Shown: in pieces, positions 9,065 through 18,245 of the stretch | Layout of the letters: every line of letters starts with the position of its first letter | How positions within the stretch are numbered: the stretch's first letter is position 1 | Position numbers and translations under genes: made by a program | The notes under the pieces: generated by a model | What the model saw: only the letters and a program-made list of their open reading frames with translations | The model's database searches: none | What the model was told of the DNA's origin: nothing | Assembly (NCBI GenBank): GCA_002402905.1 | Contig: DHGT01000015.1 | Span: 19,141 to 83,140 of the forward strand | Reading direction: 5' to 3' | DNA length: 64,000 bases | Origin: Desulfatitalea sp. UBA4791 | GTDB lineage: Bacteria; Desulfobacterota; Desulfobacteria; Desulfobacterales; Desulfosarcinaceae

Positions 9065-9117
9065 AATGCGGGTCCTGATCATTCACATGGGGTGGTGGTT
9101 CGGGCCCGCATTCTTTT
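9065..9117 (+). terminator. Possible intrinsic terminator after the FN3/PKD gene
   Basis: AATGCGGG (9065-9072) and CCCGCATT (9105-9112) form an 8-bp stem with a 32-base loop, directly followed by CTTTTT. It sits 70 bp past the Gly-rich tail. The large loop makes it a weak candidate. Confidence 0.4.
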
Positions 9118-9172
9118 TGCCAAAAGCGCAGGAACTCGCCGATACCTCACAGATGCCGACAATCGGCTCGAC

Positions 9173-11164
9173 TCACTCTTTGGCGGATAGGTAGGTCTTC
9201 AGATTCACGCGCTTGTTCTTGAGTCCGAGCTTGTTTCGAATGCTGTTGCGGAAAGACTCGACCGTACGGGGGGAAATGTTGAGCATGCGAGCGGTCTCTT
9301 TCGTCGTCTTTCCCTTTCGAATCAGGTTGGCCACTTTCAACTCGCCGGGTGAAAAGATGTAATATTTGGCAGATAATTCGGGCATGGGCGAGCCGATGAC
9401 ATCATTCAAGTTGGTCCGGATCACATCCAGCAGCTGCTGCTGTGCCGCACTCAGTTCACTGCTCTTCAGTCGATCGATGTAAGGTTCGATCAACTGAACC
9501 AGGTTGACCCTGATATTTTCCTCGGATAGCAGGCGATCTTCATTGCGTTTGTCCAGCAGAACCCGCATGGCCGTATTCATCTCTTCCAGGCGTGCGGTCT
9601 TGCCGCGCAGCTCAAGTTCGGTCTGTTTGCGCAGCGCCACCTCTTCACGCAGTTTCTGGTTGGCCAGGGTCAGTTCCCGGGTGCGCTCCTCGACCAGGGA
9701 CTCCAGCCGGAGACGGTAATTGGCCAGCTCCTCCTGGGCCTTTTTCTGCTCGGTAATGACATGAACGACCACATTGGCTCCCCAGATTTTTCCCTCCCTA
9801 TAGAGGTGACGGATGTGGAACTGGCCCCACTGCGCCTCGCCGTCCTTGGTTTTGATCTCGAATTCGACATTTTCCGAAATCGGCTGACCCGCCTGCAGGT
9901 CCTGCATGCGCTGTTGCAGCAGATGAAGACTGGCGGGCGTCAGGATCTGGTCCGCGCGCATGTTTAAGAGTTCTTGTTCCGTATATCCCGTCGCCCGGCA
10001 CACTTCGTCATTGACCTTGACGAACCGCTGGTTTTCCAGATCCACCTGGTAAATGGCGGTCGGGGACAACTGAAACAGCTGATAGATGAGGGCCTGGCTT
10101 TCATCCAATTCACGTGAAATATCAAGCCTTTCCTTCCACTGGGCAATGATTCCGGAAATGGCCATGAAGGTCTCAAGATCCTCCTGGTCACACTTGAAGG
10201 GGCCATGGTGCATGTGCATGGCAAGCATGCCGAAACATTGCCGCTCGTTACAAATGGGCAACACCAGGAAAGCGGCCATCTCGTTTTTCCACATCACGGC
10301 CTGGCTGGCTTCGTCCGTTAAAAGAGCTGCATTCTCGCACAGAAAAGGTTTGCGACTGTCTATCACTTCGCGAATGACCGGCATCGAATAGAAGTCGAAG
10401 AATGCATCCTCGCCGCTATTCGGGATCAATCGATCGCTCCGCCAGTATGACCTGTGGGGTGTAAAGGTATAGCTGCCGGCATCGAACCAGAAGATGTGGG
10501 CCTCATCGACTTCAAGCGCGCGGCCCAGCTCCCCGAGGCAATCATCGAGAAAGGAGACTTCGTTGGTGGAAATGGCCGCAGCCGAAACAGCGGCAAGCAG
10601 TTTTTCATGCGCTCTTTTACGCTCTATCTGACGCGCCAACCGCCGCCGATCCATCACCAGGCCGAAAATATGGGCTGTAGATATCAGGGCCTGGCGTTGG
10701 ATATCGTCGAAATCACGAGGGCGCTGATCAAATACTGCCAGGGCCCCGATCACCTGGCCGTTCTGACGGATCGGCGCCCCGAGACAGGCCTTTAATTGGA
10801 ATCGCTTCACATCCGGATCCGAATCCAGATAGCCGGTTTGCATCAAATCCGGATAAGCCGCCAGGGGCTTATTTGACCTGACGAATTCTTCATAGCACAG
10901 GCAACCTCCGAGCCGCCCACTCGTGGGAAAACCGTCCGGCAACGCGAGGCCCTGCTCGATGATGTACCGACCGCTTTTCACCTCAAACCGCATAAACAGG
11001 GCGAATGCACCTTGTACCATGCGCAAAAGAAATGACAGCGCCATGGCATCGTTCGGGTGGCTATCGCCGCATATCCTATTCAACAGGTCGCTCCAATCCC
11101 AATGCGCACACCCGGCATCTGTTTCACGATCGCGGTTCGCATCGATTTGAGAAAACTCCGGCAT
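9173..11164 (-). CDS. GAF-PAS sensor with C-terminal LuxR-type DNA-binding domain
   Basis: A 663-residue cytoplasmic transcription regulator. Two GAF-like regions come first (one around GGCLCYEEFVRSNKPLAAYPD, a second around ALEVDEAHIFWFD through MWKNEMAAFLVLPICNERQC). A PAS domain follows (SPTAIYQVDLENQRFVKVN, then GQFHIRHLYREGKIWG), then a long coiled coil (YRLRLESLVEERTRELTLAN onward) and a C-terminal LuxR helix-turn-helix (FSPGELKVANLIRKGKTTKE and SPRTVESFRNSIR). No kinase domain is present, so it senses and binds DNA itself. I chose the ATG at 11164 for its GGAGAGGG site; the frame is open further up to a TTG at 11266. Ligand and targets are unknown. Confidence 0.85.
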   Translation of the reverse strand: MPEFSQIDANRDRETDAGCAHWDWSDLLNRICGDSHPNDAMALSFLLRMVQGAFALFMRFEVKSGRYIIEQGLALPDGFPTSGRLGGCLCYEEFVRSNKPLAAYPDLMQTGYLDSDPDVKRFQLKACLGAPIRQNGQVIGALAVFDQRPRDFDDIQRQALISTAHIFGLVMDRRRLARQIERKRAHEKLLAAVSAAAISTNEVSFLDDCLGELGRALEVDEAHIFWFDAGSYTFTPHRSYWRSDRLIPNSGEDAFFDFYSMPVIREVIDSRKPFLCENAALLTDEASQAVMWKNEMAAFLVLPICNERQCFGMLAMHMHHGPFKCDQEDLETFMAISGIIAQWKERLDISRELDESQALIYQLFQLSPTAIYQVDLENQRFVKVNDEVCRATGYTEQELLNMRADQILTPASLHLLQQRMQDLQAGQPISENVEFEIKTKDGEAQWGQFHIRHLYREGKIWGANVVVHVITEQKKAQEELANYRLRLESLVEERTRELTLANQKLREEVALRKQTELELRGKTARLEEMNTAMRVLLDKRNEDRLLSEENIRVNLVQLIEPYIDRLKSSELSAAQQQLLDVIRTNLNDVIGSPMPELSAKYYIFSPGELKVANLIRKGKTTKETARMLNISPRTVESFRNSIRNKLGLKNKRVNLKTYLSAKE

Positions 11165-11369
11165 GGGCCACCCTCTCCATTGATATGGGATCAACTCCGC
11201 AGATGCTCCATTTGCCTGTTCTGGAGGCACCGTGACGTGCAGTTTTTTTATGGAGGCTGCCCCCAAATGTCAACAGTGCACCTCCGCCCCTTGATCCGAT
11301 CCGCCGTTTATGAAATAGTGCCCCTTCATCAATCGCTTTCCCCGTGGGGAATCAGGGACGAGGAGAATT

Positions 11370-11636
11370 TTGTTCAACACATTCAAACAGGCCGCCCTGC
11401 TGCTCATCAGCCTTTTTTTCCTGTTGTTCGGCATCCAGGTTCTCAGGTCTGCCTATAGACTGAACGATCCATTTGCTTTCGTGATGACCTTTTTTGCCTC
11501 CAACCTGATGATTCTGATCAGCGCTGCCTTGGGCTTGGGTTTTGCCTTGAAAATCATCAGGGCGGTTCGAAACAATTCACGGCCGTCACTGCCCCATCGG
11601 AATTCCGGCGATACCGGGCCTGAAGATGGCGTTTGA
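11370..11636 (+). CDS. Small two-helix membrane protein of unknown function
   Basis: An 88-residue protein with two predicted membrane helices (about residues 8-26, LLLISLFFLLFGIQVL, and 38-60, FVMTFFASNLMILISAALGL) and a basic, polar C-terminal tail. It starts at TTG with a GAGGAG site six bases upstream. It lies between the GAF-PAS regulator (divergent) and dapL. I do not recognise a family. The good ribosome binding site and clear membrane pattern support a real gene. Confidence 0.6.
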   Translation: MFNTFKQAALLLISLFFLLFGIQVLRSAYRLNDPFAFVMTFFASNLMILISAALGLGFALKIIRAVRNNSRPSLPHRNSGDTGPEDGV

Positions 11637-11809
11637 TATTCCGGATTTTGAACCGACGCGCCATTCGATGCAATCGTTCAACGTATGGCATGGGTATTGA
11701 CCTCGACGTAAATTTTGAATATCCAGGCGTTTCGCACCGCCCTGACTTTGACCGGAGACTTTGACCGGAAACCAGCGCAGGGCGGAGAGCGTGACCCCAT
11801 GCGCATAAC

Positions 11810-11857
11810 TGGTGTCCGTTCACAAATAGGCCAATTGGCCATTTGTGGATGGGCACT
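11810..11857. repeat. Collapsed copy of a palindromic (MITE-like) element upstream of dapL
   Basis: The core at 11821-11847 reads CACAAAT-AGGCCAATTGGCC-ATTTGTG and is nearly a perfect palindrome, flanked by GTGTCC on the left and GGGCACT on the right. The same two ends occur, 85 bp apart, in the element at 21631-21773 upstream of iorA. This copy appears to be the two terminal repeats joined without an interior. It sits about 30 bp before the dapL start. Confidence 0.6.
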
Positions 11858-11887
11858 GACGATCACGATCAACCACGGTGGAACAAG

Positions 11888-13111
11888 ATGATTCGAATCA
11901 ATGAAAATTTTCTAAAACTCCAGGCCAGTTACCTTTTTGCCAACATCGCCAAGCGGGTTGACGCCTTCCAGGCGCAGCATCCCGACCAATCGATCATTCG
12001 ACTGGGCATCGGTGATGTGACCCGCGCCCTGCCCCAGGCCTGTATCGCGGCCATGCATAAAGCCGTGGATGAAATGGCCACAGACAGCACGTTCAGAGGG
12101 TATGGGCCCGAGCAGGGATATGCTTTTTTGCGTGAAAAAATCGCTCTCCACGATTTTCAAAACCGTGGCGCCAGGATCGAGGCGGACGAGATTTTCATCA
12201 GCGACGGCGCCAAATGCGACACCGGCAACATGCAGGAGCTCTTCGCCACCGACATTCGGGTGGCCATACCCGATCCGGTCTACCCGGTCTATGTGGACAC
12301 CAACGTCATGGCCGGACGCACCGGTCGATTCCAGGACGATCGTTACGACGGGCTAGTCTACCTGCCGTGCGACGAAAACAACGATTACGTTCCCCAGCTG
12401 CCCGAGGAGCGGGTGGATCTGATCTACCTTTGCTTCCCCAACAATCCCACCGGTGCGACTATCCGCAAGGACCAGTTGAAGCAGTGGGTCGACTATGCCC
12501 GCGCCAACAAAGCCCTGATCCTTTTCGATGCGGCCTACGAGGCCTTTATCCAGGACGATGAACTGCCCCATTCCATCTATGAAATCGAAGGTGCCCGCGA
12601 GGTTGCCATCGAATTCCGCAGCTACTCCAAAACCGCCGGGTTTACCGGCACCCGCTGTGCGTATGTCGTGGTTCCAAAGGAGTGCAGGGCTTTCACTTCC
12701 GACGGAAGGGAAATGGCTATCCACGGCCTGTGGAACAGGCGCCACTCGACCAAGTTCAACGGTGTATCCTATCCGGTGCAGCGCGCGGCCGAGGCGATCT
12801 ACTCGGACGAAGGACAAGCCCAGGTCAGGGCATTGATCGACGGCTACATGAAAAATGCCGCCTTTATCCGACAATCCTTCCAGGCATTGGGATTCGATTG
12901 CGTGGGCGGCGAAAATTCCCCCTATGTGTGGATCAACGGGCGGCGCGACTCATGGGCCTTTTTCGACCTGCTGCTCAGCGAAGCGGGGGTGGTCTGCACC
13001 CCGGGCGCTGGATTCGGAAAATGCGGGCAGCACTACATCCGCATCAGTGCCTTCAACAGCTTCGAAAATGTCGAAAAAGCGATCACCCGTATCCAGAATG
13101 TTCTCAGCTAA
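11888..13111 (+). CDS. dapL: LL-diaminopimelate aminotransferase
   Basis: A 407-residue PLP-dependent fold-type I aminotransferase. It converts tetrahydrodipicolinate directly to LL-diaminopimelate with glutamate as amino donor, bypassing the acylated DapD/C/E intermediates of lysine and peptidoglycan synthesis. The N-terminus MIRINENFLKLQASYLF and IIRLGIGDVT are typical of DapL. The PLP lysine is in YSKTAGFTGTR (about residue 250), and NNPTG and DAAY are at the substrate pocket. I placed the start at 11888, matching the family N-terminus, rather than at the upstream in-frame 11843. lysA follows 12 bp downstream, making a two-step DAP-to-lysine operon. Confidence 0.95.
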   Translation: MIRINENFLKLQASYLFANIAKRVDAFQAQHPDQSIIRLGIGDVTRALPQACIAAMHKAVDEMATDSTFRGYGPEQGYAFLREKIALHDFQNRGARIEADEIFISDGAKCDTGNMQELFATDIRVAIPDPVYPVYVDTNVMAGRTGRFQDDRYDGLVYLPCDENNDYVPQLPEERVDLIYLCFPNNPTGATIRKDQLKQWVDYARANKALILFDAAYEAFIQDDELPHSIYEIEGAREVAIEFRSYSKTAGFTGTRCAYVVVPKECRAFTSDGREMAIHGLWNRRHSTKFNGVSYPVQRAAEAIYSDEGQAQVRALIDGYMKNAAFIRQSFQALGFDCVGGENSPYVWINGRRDSWAFFDLLLSEAGVVCTPGAGFGKCGQHYIRISAFNSFENVEKAITRIQNVLS

Positions 13112-13123
13112 GGAGCGTTTTAC

Positions 13124-14389
13124 ATGCCGATGAGCCCCTCTTTTCGTGACCGACTTTTCCCTCTCCTTCCGGAGATCGCCGACCGATTCGGCACCCCTTT
13201 CCATATCTATGACGAAACGGGGATCCGGGAAACCGGGGATCGGCTCAAAAAAGCCTTCGGCCGCCTGGAAGGCTTTAAAGAATATTACGCCGTGAAAGCG
13301 CTTCCCAATCCACACATTCTGCGGATCATGCGGGACATGGGGTTCGGTTTCGACTGCAGTTCTGCCCCTGAACTGACCTTGGCACGACAGGTGGGCAGCT
13401 ACGGTGAGGACCTCATGTTCACCTCCAACAACACCAACCAGGAGGAATTCGCAGCTGCCCAGGTTCAGGGCGGCTGTCTCCTGAATCTCGACGACATCTC
13501 TCTGGTCGCCAAGGTGCCGGTGATGCCCGAAACCATTTGTTTCCGTTACAATCCGGGTCCCCGGCGCAGCGGCAACAGCATCATCGGCAATCCGGTGGAG
13601 GCCAAATACGGCGTGGCCCACCATCAATTGATCGATGCCTATCGGCAAGCCATAGACAGGGGGGCCAAACGTTTCGGCCTGCACACCATGCTGGCCTCCA
13701 ATGAACTCAATTACGCCTATATGGTCCAAACCGTTGAGATGCTGCTGGATGTGGCCCGCTGGGTGACCGAAGAGCTGGGCATCCACTTCGAATTCCTCAA
13801 CATGGGCGGCGGGCTGGGCATCCCCTACCGCCCCGAAGACCGTCCTTTCGATCTGACGTCCATGGCCAACGACATCGTGGTGCTGTTGGAGGCATTTGAA
13901 ACGAGCGAGGGCTATCGTCCCAAACTCTATATGGAAAGCGGCCGATACATGACCGGTCCCCATGGCGTACTGGTGGTTCGGACGATCAATCGCAAAGAGA
14001 TCTATCGCACCTACGTCGGGGTGGACGCCTCCATGTCCGCCCTGATGCGCCCTGCCATGTACGGCGCCTACCACCACATCGAGGTCCCGGGTAAATCCGA
14101 GTCCGCCGGAACCGAAACCGTGGATGTGGTCGGTTCACTTTGCGAGAACAACGACAAGTTCGCCATCCAGCGAACCTTGCCGCGTATCGATGTGGAAGAT
14201 CTGCTCGTCATCCAGGATACCGGCGCACACGGCCATGCCATGGGATTCAACTACAACGGGAAGCTGCGGCCCAAAGAGTTGCTTTTCCACAGCGACGGCG
14301 AAGTCGAACTGATCCGCCGCGCCGAAACGGAACAAGACTATTTTGCGACCCTGCAATTCGAACCGCAGCGTTTCAGCTCCGGCAAGTGA
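13124..14389 (+). CDS. lysA: Diaminopimelate decarboxylase
   Basis: A 421-residue PLP-dependent fold-type III decarboxylase that makes L-lysine from meso-diaminopimelate. YYAVKALPNPHILR holds the PLP lysine (about residue 58). EFLNMGGGLGIPY is the Gly-rich phosphate-binding loop, and YMESGRYMTGPHGVLV and GSLCENNDKF (with the active-site Cys) are also seen. The family is usually about 415-420 residues, so it looks complete. The ATG has an AAGGAG site. It is co-oriented with dapL 12 bp upstream. The related carboxynorspermidine decarboxylase (NspC) is the main alternative, but the dapL context favours LysA. Confidence 0.92.
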   Translation: MPMSPSFRDRLFPLLPEIADRFGTPFHIYDETGIRETGDRLKKAFGRLEGFKEYYAVKALPNPHILRIMRDMGFGFDCSSAPELTLARQVGSYGEDLMFTSNNTNQEEFAAAQVQGGCLLNLDDISLVAKVPVMPETICFRYNPGPRRSGNSIIGNPVEAKYGVAHHQLIDAYRQAIDRGAKRFGLHTMLASNELNYAYMVQTVEMLLDVARWVTEELGIHFEFLNMGGGLGIPYRPEDRPFDLTSMANDIVVLLEAFETSEGYRPKLYMESGRYMTGPHGVLVVRTINRKEIYRTYVGVDASMSALMRPAMYGAYHHIEVPGKSESAGTETVDVVGSLCENNDKFAIQRTLPRIDVEDLLVIQDTGAHGHAMGFNYNGKLRPKELLFHSDGEVELIRRAETEQDYFATLQFEPQRFSSGK

Positions 14390-14772
14390 TCGGCCCCGAA
14401 AAAGCCCTGATCAGCGTATATGGGGCGATATAAAATCGCCGCAAATCGTATGATTAGGCAGTTGACGGCCAGCCCAAACAGGATTATGGTTAAGCATCTA
14501 AAAAAGATAAGCGAACACCACCGAAAACACAAAGTTCATCGTCCTGCGCGAAGCAGTAGGATCGGCACTCAAGTAATCCCTGGTTACGGCCGATAAAGAC
14601 GACGTACAAAAAAACCGCACCGATGCATCGCACCCTTCTTTGTTTTTAAACAAACGCGTCGTGTCAACATCCTGAAGATTGATCGCTAATGAGGACATAC
14701 GCACGAACGAGAGGAGTCCGAATTGTATCTGGCGCATCGGTGACCACTGGGTCAGTTTAAGGAGACACAACA
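14390..14772. other. Intergenic region, nothing identified
   Basis: About 380 bp between lysA and the next gene. Open frames here are short and on the opposite strand with no ribosome binding site. I see no convincing RNA, repeat or terminator apart from the AAGGAG site of the gene at 14773. Confidence 0.4.
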
Positions 14773-15471
14773 ATGGATGATTTTTTGCACAACCTGCGCA
14801 GCGGCAAACTCAAACAGTCGGATCGTTCCAACCGGCCCTATGGCGATCAGCAGTACAAAGGCGGTTCGCGGCGCAACGTCATGGATCGGCGCAAAGGCCA
14901 TTTCGACAACAAAGAGTCGTTCGAACGCATTCATGCTATTAAGGATGCGCTGGAACTGCTTGCCGACACGCAAAAACGCATGGCCGAGGCCTACGTGGAA
15001 CGAACCAGGGCCGAAGAGCGCAAGGCCAGGGCCATGGAAGTCATGGCCAAGAGCCTGTATCGTATCGCCAACCCCACCGCAGACGATGCAGACGAACTGT
15101 TCGCCCCTGCAGCACCGCCGGTCCAGGTCAAGGAGGCCGAAGCAAGGCCCGCGCCTGAGGCTTCCTATGACATGATCGAAGAAGAGACCGGCGTGGATTA
15201 TGAAGACATCGATGAGGCGGACCTGCAAACCGAAACCGCAGAGGATGCGGCCGTCGATGCAGATCCAGATTCGGCGGAAGAGTCCCAGAACAAACTCTCT
15301 GATGATGACCGACAAGCCGTAAGCGATATCGTCAACCAGATGCGCACCGAAGGCAACAGCTGGGAAAACATCGCCCGCCACATCTCCTCAATGGGCTACC
15401 CCACCTTGTCTGGAAAAGGGCATTGGCGGGGAGCGATGGTCAAAAGTCTTCACGAAAAAATGGTATCCTGA
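14773..15471 (+). CDS. Uncharacterised acidic protein with a recombinase-helix-like C-terminus
   Basis: A 232-residue soluble protein with an AAGGAG site ten bases before its ATG. The N-terminal third is basic and polar (GGSRRNVMDRRKGHFDNKES). Then follow a helical region with coiled-coil character (about 55-100), a long acidic linker (about 105-180, rich in E, D and A) and a C-terminal module (about 180-232) with NQMRTEGNSWENIARHISSM, GYPTLSGKGHW and a final helix. That module resembles the helical recombinase-type segment that reads grammar like 'G-x-S-W-x-x-I-A ... T-x-x-G-x-W'. It may bind DNA. No catalytic domain is visible, and I cannot name a function. Confidence 0.65.
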   Translation: MDDFLHNLRSGKLKQSDRSNRPYGDQQYKGGSRRNVMDRRKGHFDNKESFERIHAIKDALELLADTQKRMAEAYVERTRAEERKARAMEVMAKSLYRIANPTADDADELFAPAAPPVQVKEAEARPAPEASYDMIEEETGVDYEDIDEADLQTETAEDAAVDADPDSAEESQNKLSDDDRQAVSDIVNQMRTEGNSWENIARHISSMGYPTLSGKGHWRGAMVKSLHEKMVS

Positions 15472-15642
15472 CAAGGCCAATACCCGTGGCGGAGGAACGC
15501 CGAGCCCGCCCGGCCACCGACAGGCATCGGCAGTGATCCGAGCGTCCATTCGCCGGTTCCAAAGACCCGGCCGATCGATCCGGGAAGACAGCTGCGCGCA
15601 GATCGTTGGAGGATGACACGAAAACGGCGCCTGGATGGGATC

Positions 15643-16599
15643 CTATTCCTTCCAGGCGTGCCGGCAGTACCACTCGAAAGTTTTTTGCAGTCCTTCCGAA
15701 AAATCATGCACCGGTTGGAACCCCAACTGCTCTTTGGCCCGCTGAATGCTGGCCAATGAGTGGACGATATCTCCGGGGCGGGCGTCCGCATGTTCGGGCG
15801 ACAGGCCACAGCCGGCCAATGCGGCTATCGAATGCCAGAGTGCATTGATTTCGACCGAGTTGCTGGTACCGATATTATAGACCCGGCCGGAAACGCTCTC
15901 ATGGGTCGCTGCCAGGATATTGGCCTGAACCACATCCTTGACAAAAACGAAATCACGGGTCTGACGCCCGTCTCCGTAAATGATCGGCTGTTGGTTTTCC
16001 AGAGCCTTGCGCATGAAGATGGAGATGACCCCGGAATAGGGCGATGAGGGATCCTGGCGCGGCCCGTAGACATTGAAATAGCGCAGGCAAACCGTTTGCA
16101 GGTCATACATCCGGTGATAGAGTTCGGCATAAAACTCGTTGGTCAGCTTTTGGATCGCATAGGGGCTCAGCGGTGCCGGGGCCATGGCCTCTGTTTTGGG
16201 CAATTGGGGGACATCGCCGTAAACGGCGCTGGAGCTGGCCAAGACCACTCGGCGCACCCCATTTTGCCGGGCTGCCTCGAGAACCTTGATCGTACCCAAA
16301 TCGTTAACGGCGGCCGACGTGACCGGCTGATGGATGGTTTGCGGCACAGAGACCACCGCGGCCTGATGAAAAACGGTATCGCACCCGCGAGCCGAGGAGG
16401 AGAGGACCTCTGGATCTTCGATGTCGCCTTCAACGAAGGCAATCCGTTCGCGGATGACATCCAAATTGGCCAGGCGGCCGCTGGACAGATTGTCCAGAAC
16501 GGTGACCTCACAGCCTTGCGCCACCAGCGCCTCTGCAATGTGGGAACCGATAAAACCCGCACCGCCGGTCACCAACGCTTTGCCCAAAGTCAATGCCAT
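15643..16599 (-). CDS. NAD-dependent epimerase/dehydratase (UDP-sugar 4-epimerase-like)
   Basis: A 318-residue extended short-chain dehydrogenase/reductase. It has the Rossmann motif TGGAGFIG (11-18), the catalytic serine region SSSAVYG (122-128) and the YAIQK catalytic Y147/K151 pair, then RYFNVYGPRQDP and GDGRQTRDFVFVKDV, as in UDP-glucose/GlcNAc 4-epimerases of the WbpP/GalE type. It probably interconverts NDP-hexoses for surface polysaccharide. The ATG has an AAGGAGAG site. No glycosyltransferase lies next to it, so the exact substrate is open. Confidence 0.9.
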   Translation of the reverse strand: MALTLGKALVTGGAGFIGSHIAEALVAQGCEVTVLDNLSSGRLANLDVIRERIAFVEGDIEDPEVLSSSARGCDTVFHQAAVVSVPQTIHQPVTSAAVNDLGTIKVLEAARQNGVRRVVLASSSAVYGDVPQLPKTEAMAPAPLSPYAIQKLTNEFYAELYHRMYDLQTVCLRYFNVYGPRQDPSSPYSGVISIFMRKALENQQPIIYGDGRQTRDFVFVKDVVQANILAATHESVSGRVYNIGTSNSVEINALWHSIAALAGCGLSPEHADARPGDIVHSLASIQRAKEQLGFQPVHDFSEGLQKTFEWYCRHAWKE

Positions 16600-16770
16600 G
16601 CATCTCTCCTTGAATAGGGTGAATCCACTGTTGCATCGAGCCCGCGCTTGTCTTTACCCTGCAATCGATAGTATGGCAATGATAAGGCGTCAATCATTTT
16701 TGCGGCGCCGTCCGACAGCGACTTTTTACATAGCCATCATGTTTACCATCAGCGCGGATATGGACCGAGC

Positions 16771-16995
16771 ATGGCGAAAAAGAGACCCATCGACTGCCAC
16801 AAGTGCCGCCATTATTATGTCACCTGGCAGGAGTCGACACCCCACGGGTGCAAGGCCATGGGATTCAAAAGCGCCCAGCTTCCCAGCGTGGTGGTTTACC
16901 GGAGTTCCGGTGCCGAATGTCTCTGCTATGAATTGCGCGCCGTCGATGACCCTGAACAGGAACGGTGCCTCGCCCACTCTAATAAAAGCGAATAG
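16771..16995 (+). CDS. Small Cys-rich protein, unknown function
   Basis: A 74-residue protein with CHKCRHYYVTW near the N-terminus, then HGCKAMGFKS and a CLCYEL pair; the spaced cysteines suggest a zinc or Fe-S site. Such short proteins recur in anaerobes and are sometimes misannotated as uracil-DNA glycosylase, which has no support here. It is first in a compact plus-strand cluster with a MoaD/ThiS-type protein (12 bp downstream) and a ThiF-type enzyme, so a link to sulfur-carrier chemistry is possible. Confidence 0.65.
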   Translation: MAKKRPIDCHKCRHYYVTWQESTPHGCKAMGFKSAQLPSVVVYRSSGAECLCYELRAVDDPEQERCLAHSNKSE

Positions 16996-17007
16996 GGGAA
17001 GACGCAG

Positions 17008-17250
17008 ATGGAGCGCGAAAAAAACACGATCGACCTGAGACTGTTTGCCTCACTGGCCGTGCACATGCCGCCCGACGCCAACCGCTTCCCCATATCCGCC
17101 GGTACCACCGTGGCGCAGATCGTTGACGGGATGCACATTCCCCGGCCCCAAGCCAGGCTGGTGTTCATCAACGGTGTGCGAAAGGAGCTGGAGACATCGC
17201 TGAAAGGCGGTGAACGCGTGGCCATCTTCCCGCCATTGGGCGGAGGTTAG
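17008..17250 (+). CDS. MoaD/ThiS-family sulfur carrier protein
   Basis: An 80-residue ubiquitin-like protein that ends in PPLGGG, the C-terminal Gly-Gly that is adenylated and thiocarboxylated in this family. The middle (VFINGVRKELETSLKGGERV, then AIFPP) fits the beta-grasp pattern NG-x(n)-L-x-x-GD-x-V-x-I-x-PP. The ATG has a GGGGAAG site. The E1-like ThiF-family gene lies directly downstream and would activate it. Whether it serves molybdopterin, thiamine or another sulfur transfer is not decided by sequence; the nar cluster in this genome does need molybdopterin. Confidence 0.85.
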   Translation: MEREKNTIDLRLFASLAVHMPPDANRFPISAGTTVAQIVDGMHIPRPQARLVFINGVRKELETSLKGGERVAIFPPLGGG

Positions 17251-17349
17251 AGAAGCGCCGGATACGCCAGCGAACCGCTAATAATCAATTCGGGCGCCAG
17301 ATCAGAAAGGGGGCCGACCATCGACCACACACCCGCTCACCTGCTGGAT

Positions 17350-18204
17350 TTGCCGGATTTGATAGATAAGAGCGCCGAACGGATCAGCGGCCCGGATGGA
17401 GCCGACCTGCGCGTCGTTTCCACGTCTCGAACGCAAGCGATCTCCGGACAGACCGGCGCATCTTGCCGTGACGTCGAGATCGCGGCCCTGGAGAACGGCG
17501 TGGTCCCCTCGCGCTACCTGCGTAACCAATCCACATACGACTGCTCCGATCAGATCCGGTTCCTGCGGTCCCGTGTGGCGATTGTGGGCTTGGGCGGTCT
17601 GGGCGGCGCAGTGGCCGAAATCCTGGCCCGGGCCGGCGTCGGCGCACTCACCCTGGTCGATGGCGATCGCTTCGAAGAGCACAACCTGAACAGGCAGTTG
17701 TTCTGCACCCAGGACAACCTGGGCAGCACCAAGGCCTCGGCGGCCGAAACCCGCGTGGCGGCCATCAACAGCGCGGTGGAGACCCGCGTGGTTCCGACCT
17801 TCCTCTCGGCCGAAAACGCATTTCAGGTGATCGCCGGCCACGACGTCGTGGTGGATTGCCTGGACAACATTCCGTCCCGCTTTGTCGCAGAGGATGCGGC
17901 CCGGCAGGCCGGCATACCGTTGGTGTCGGCAGCCATCGGCGGATTGACGGGCCAGGTCACCGTGATCTATCCCCAGGATGGCGGACTCGAATGGATATAC
18001 GGGCCGCGGGACAGCGCCCGGCAGGCTCAAGGCGCCGAACATCTTTTGGGTTGCCCTCCCCAAACCGTCGTGCTCGTGGCGGCGATGCAGTGCGGCGAAG
18101 TCCTGTCCATCCTGTGCCATCGCACCAGCCAGCTGCTGCGCAACAAGCTCTGGATCGTCGATCTCTCCGATCACACCGTCGAAGTGCTGGCACTGGCCGG
18201 ATGA
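17350..18204 (+). CDS. ThiF/MoeB/HesA-family adenylyltransferase (E1-like)
   Basis: A protein of about 284 residues. The Rossmann ATP loop GLGGLGG (80-86) is followed by D104/D106 and NRQ (114-116), the residues that bind ATP and the carrier C-terminus in MoeB/ThiF. It should adenylate the Gly-Gly tail of the MoaD/ThiS-like protein encoded upstream. The start is uncertain. TTG 17350 has no ribosome binding site, whereas a GAAAGGGGG sequence at 17305-17313 sits correctly for an in-frame ATC at 17320, which would be a rare start codon. The paired Zn-binding CxxC motifs common in MoeB are not obvious; single Cys residues occur in LLGCPPQ and AAMQCGE. Confidence 0.82.
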   Translation: MPDLIDKSAERISGPDGADLRVVSTSRTQAISGQTGASCRDVEIAALENGVVPSRYLRNQSTYDCSDQIRFLRSRVAIVGLGGLGGAVAEILARAGVGALTLVDGDRFEEHNLNRQLFCTQDNLGSTKASAAETRVAAINSAVETRVVPTFLSAENAFQVIAGHDVVVDCLDNIPSRFVAEDAARQAGIPLVSAAIGGLTGQVTVIYPQDGGLEWIYGPRDSARQAQGAEHLLGCPPQTVVLVAAMQCGEVLSILCHRTSQLLRNKLWIVDLSDHTVEVLALAG

Positions 18205-18245
18205 TCCTGGGGGTGAAGACCTTTCGAACGTCGACGAGACCGTGA

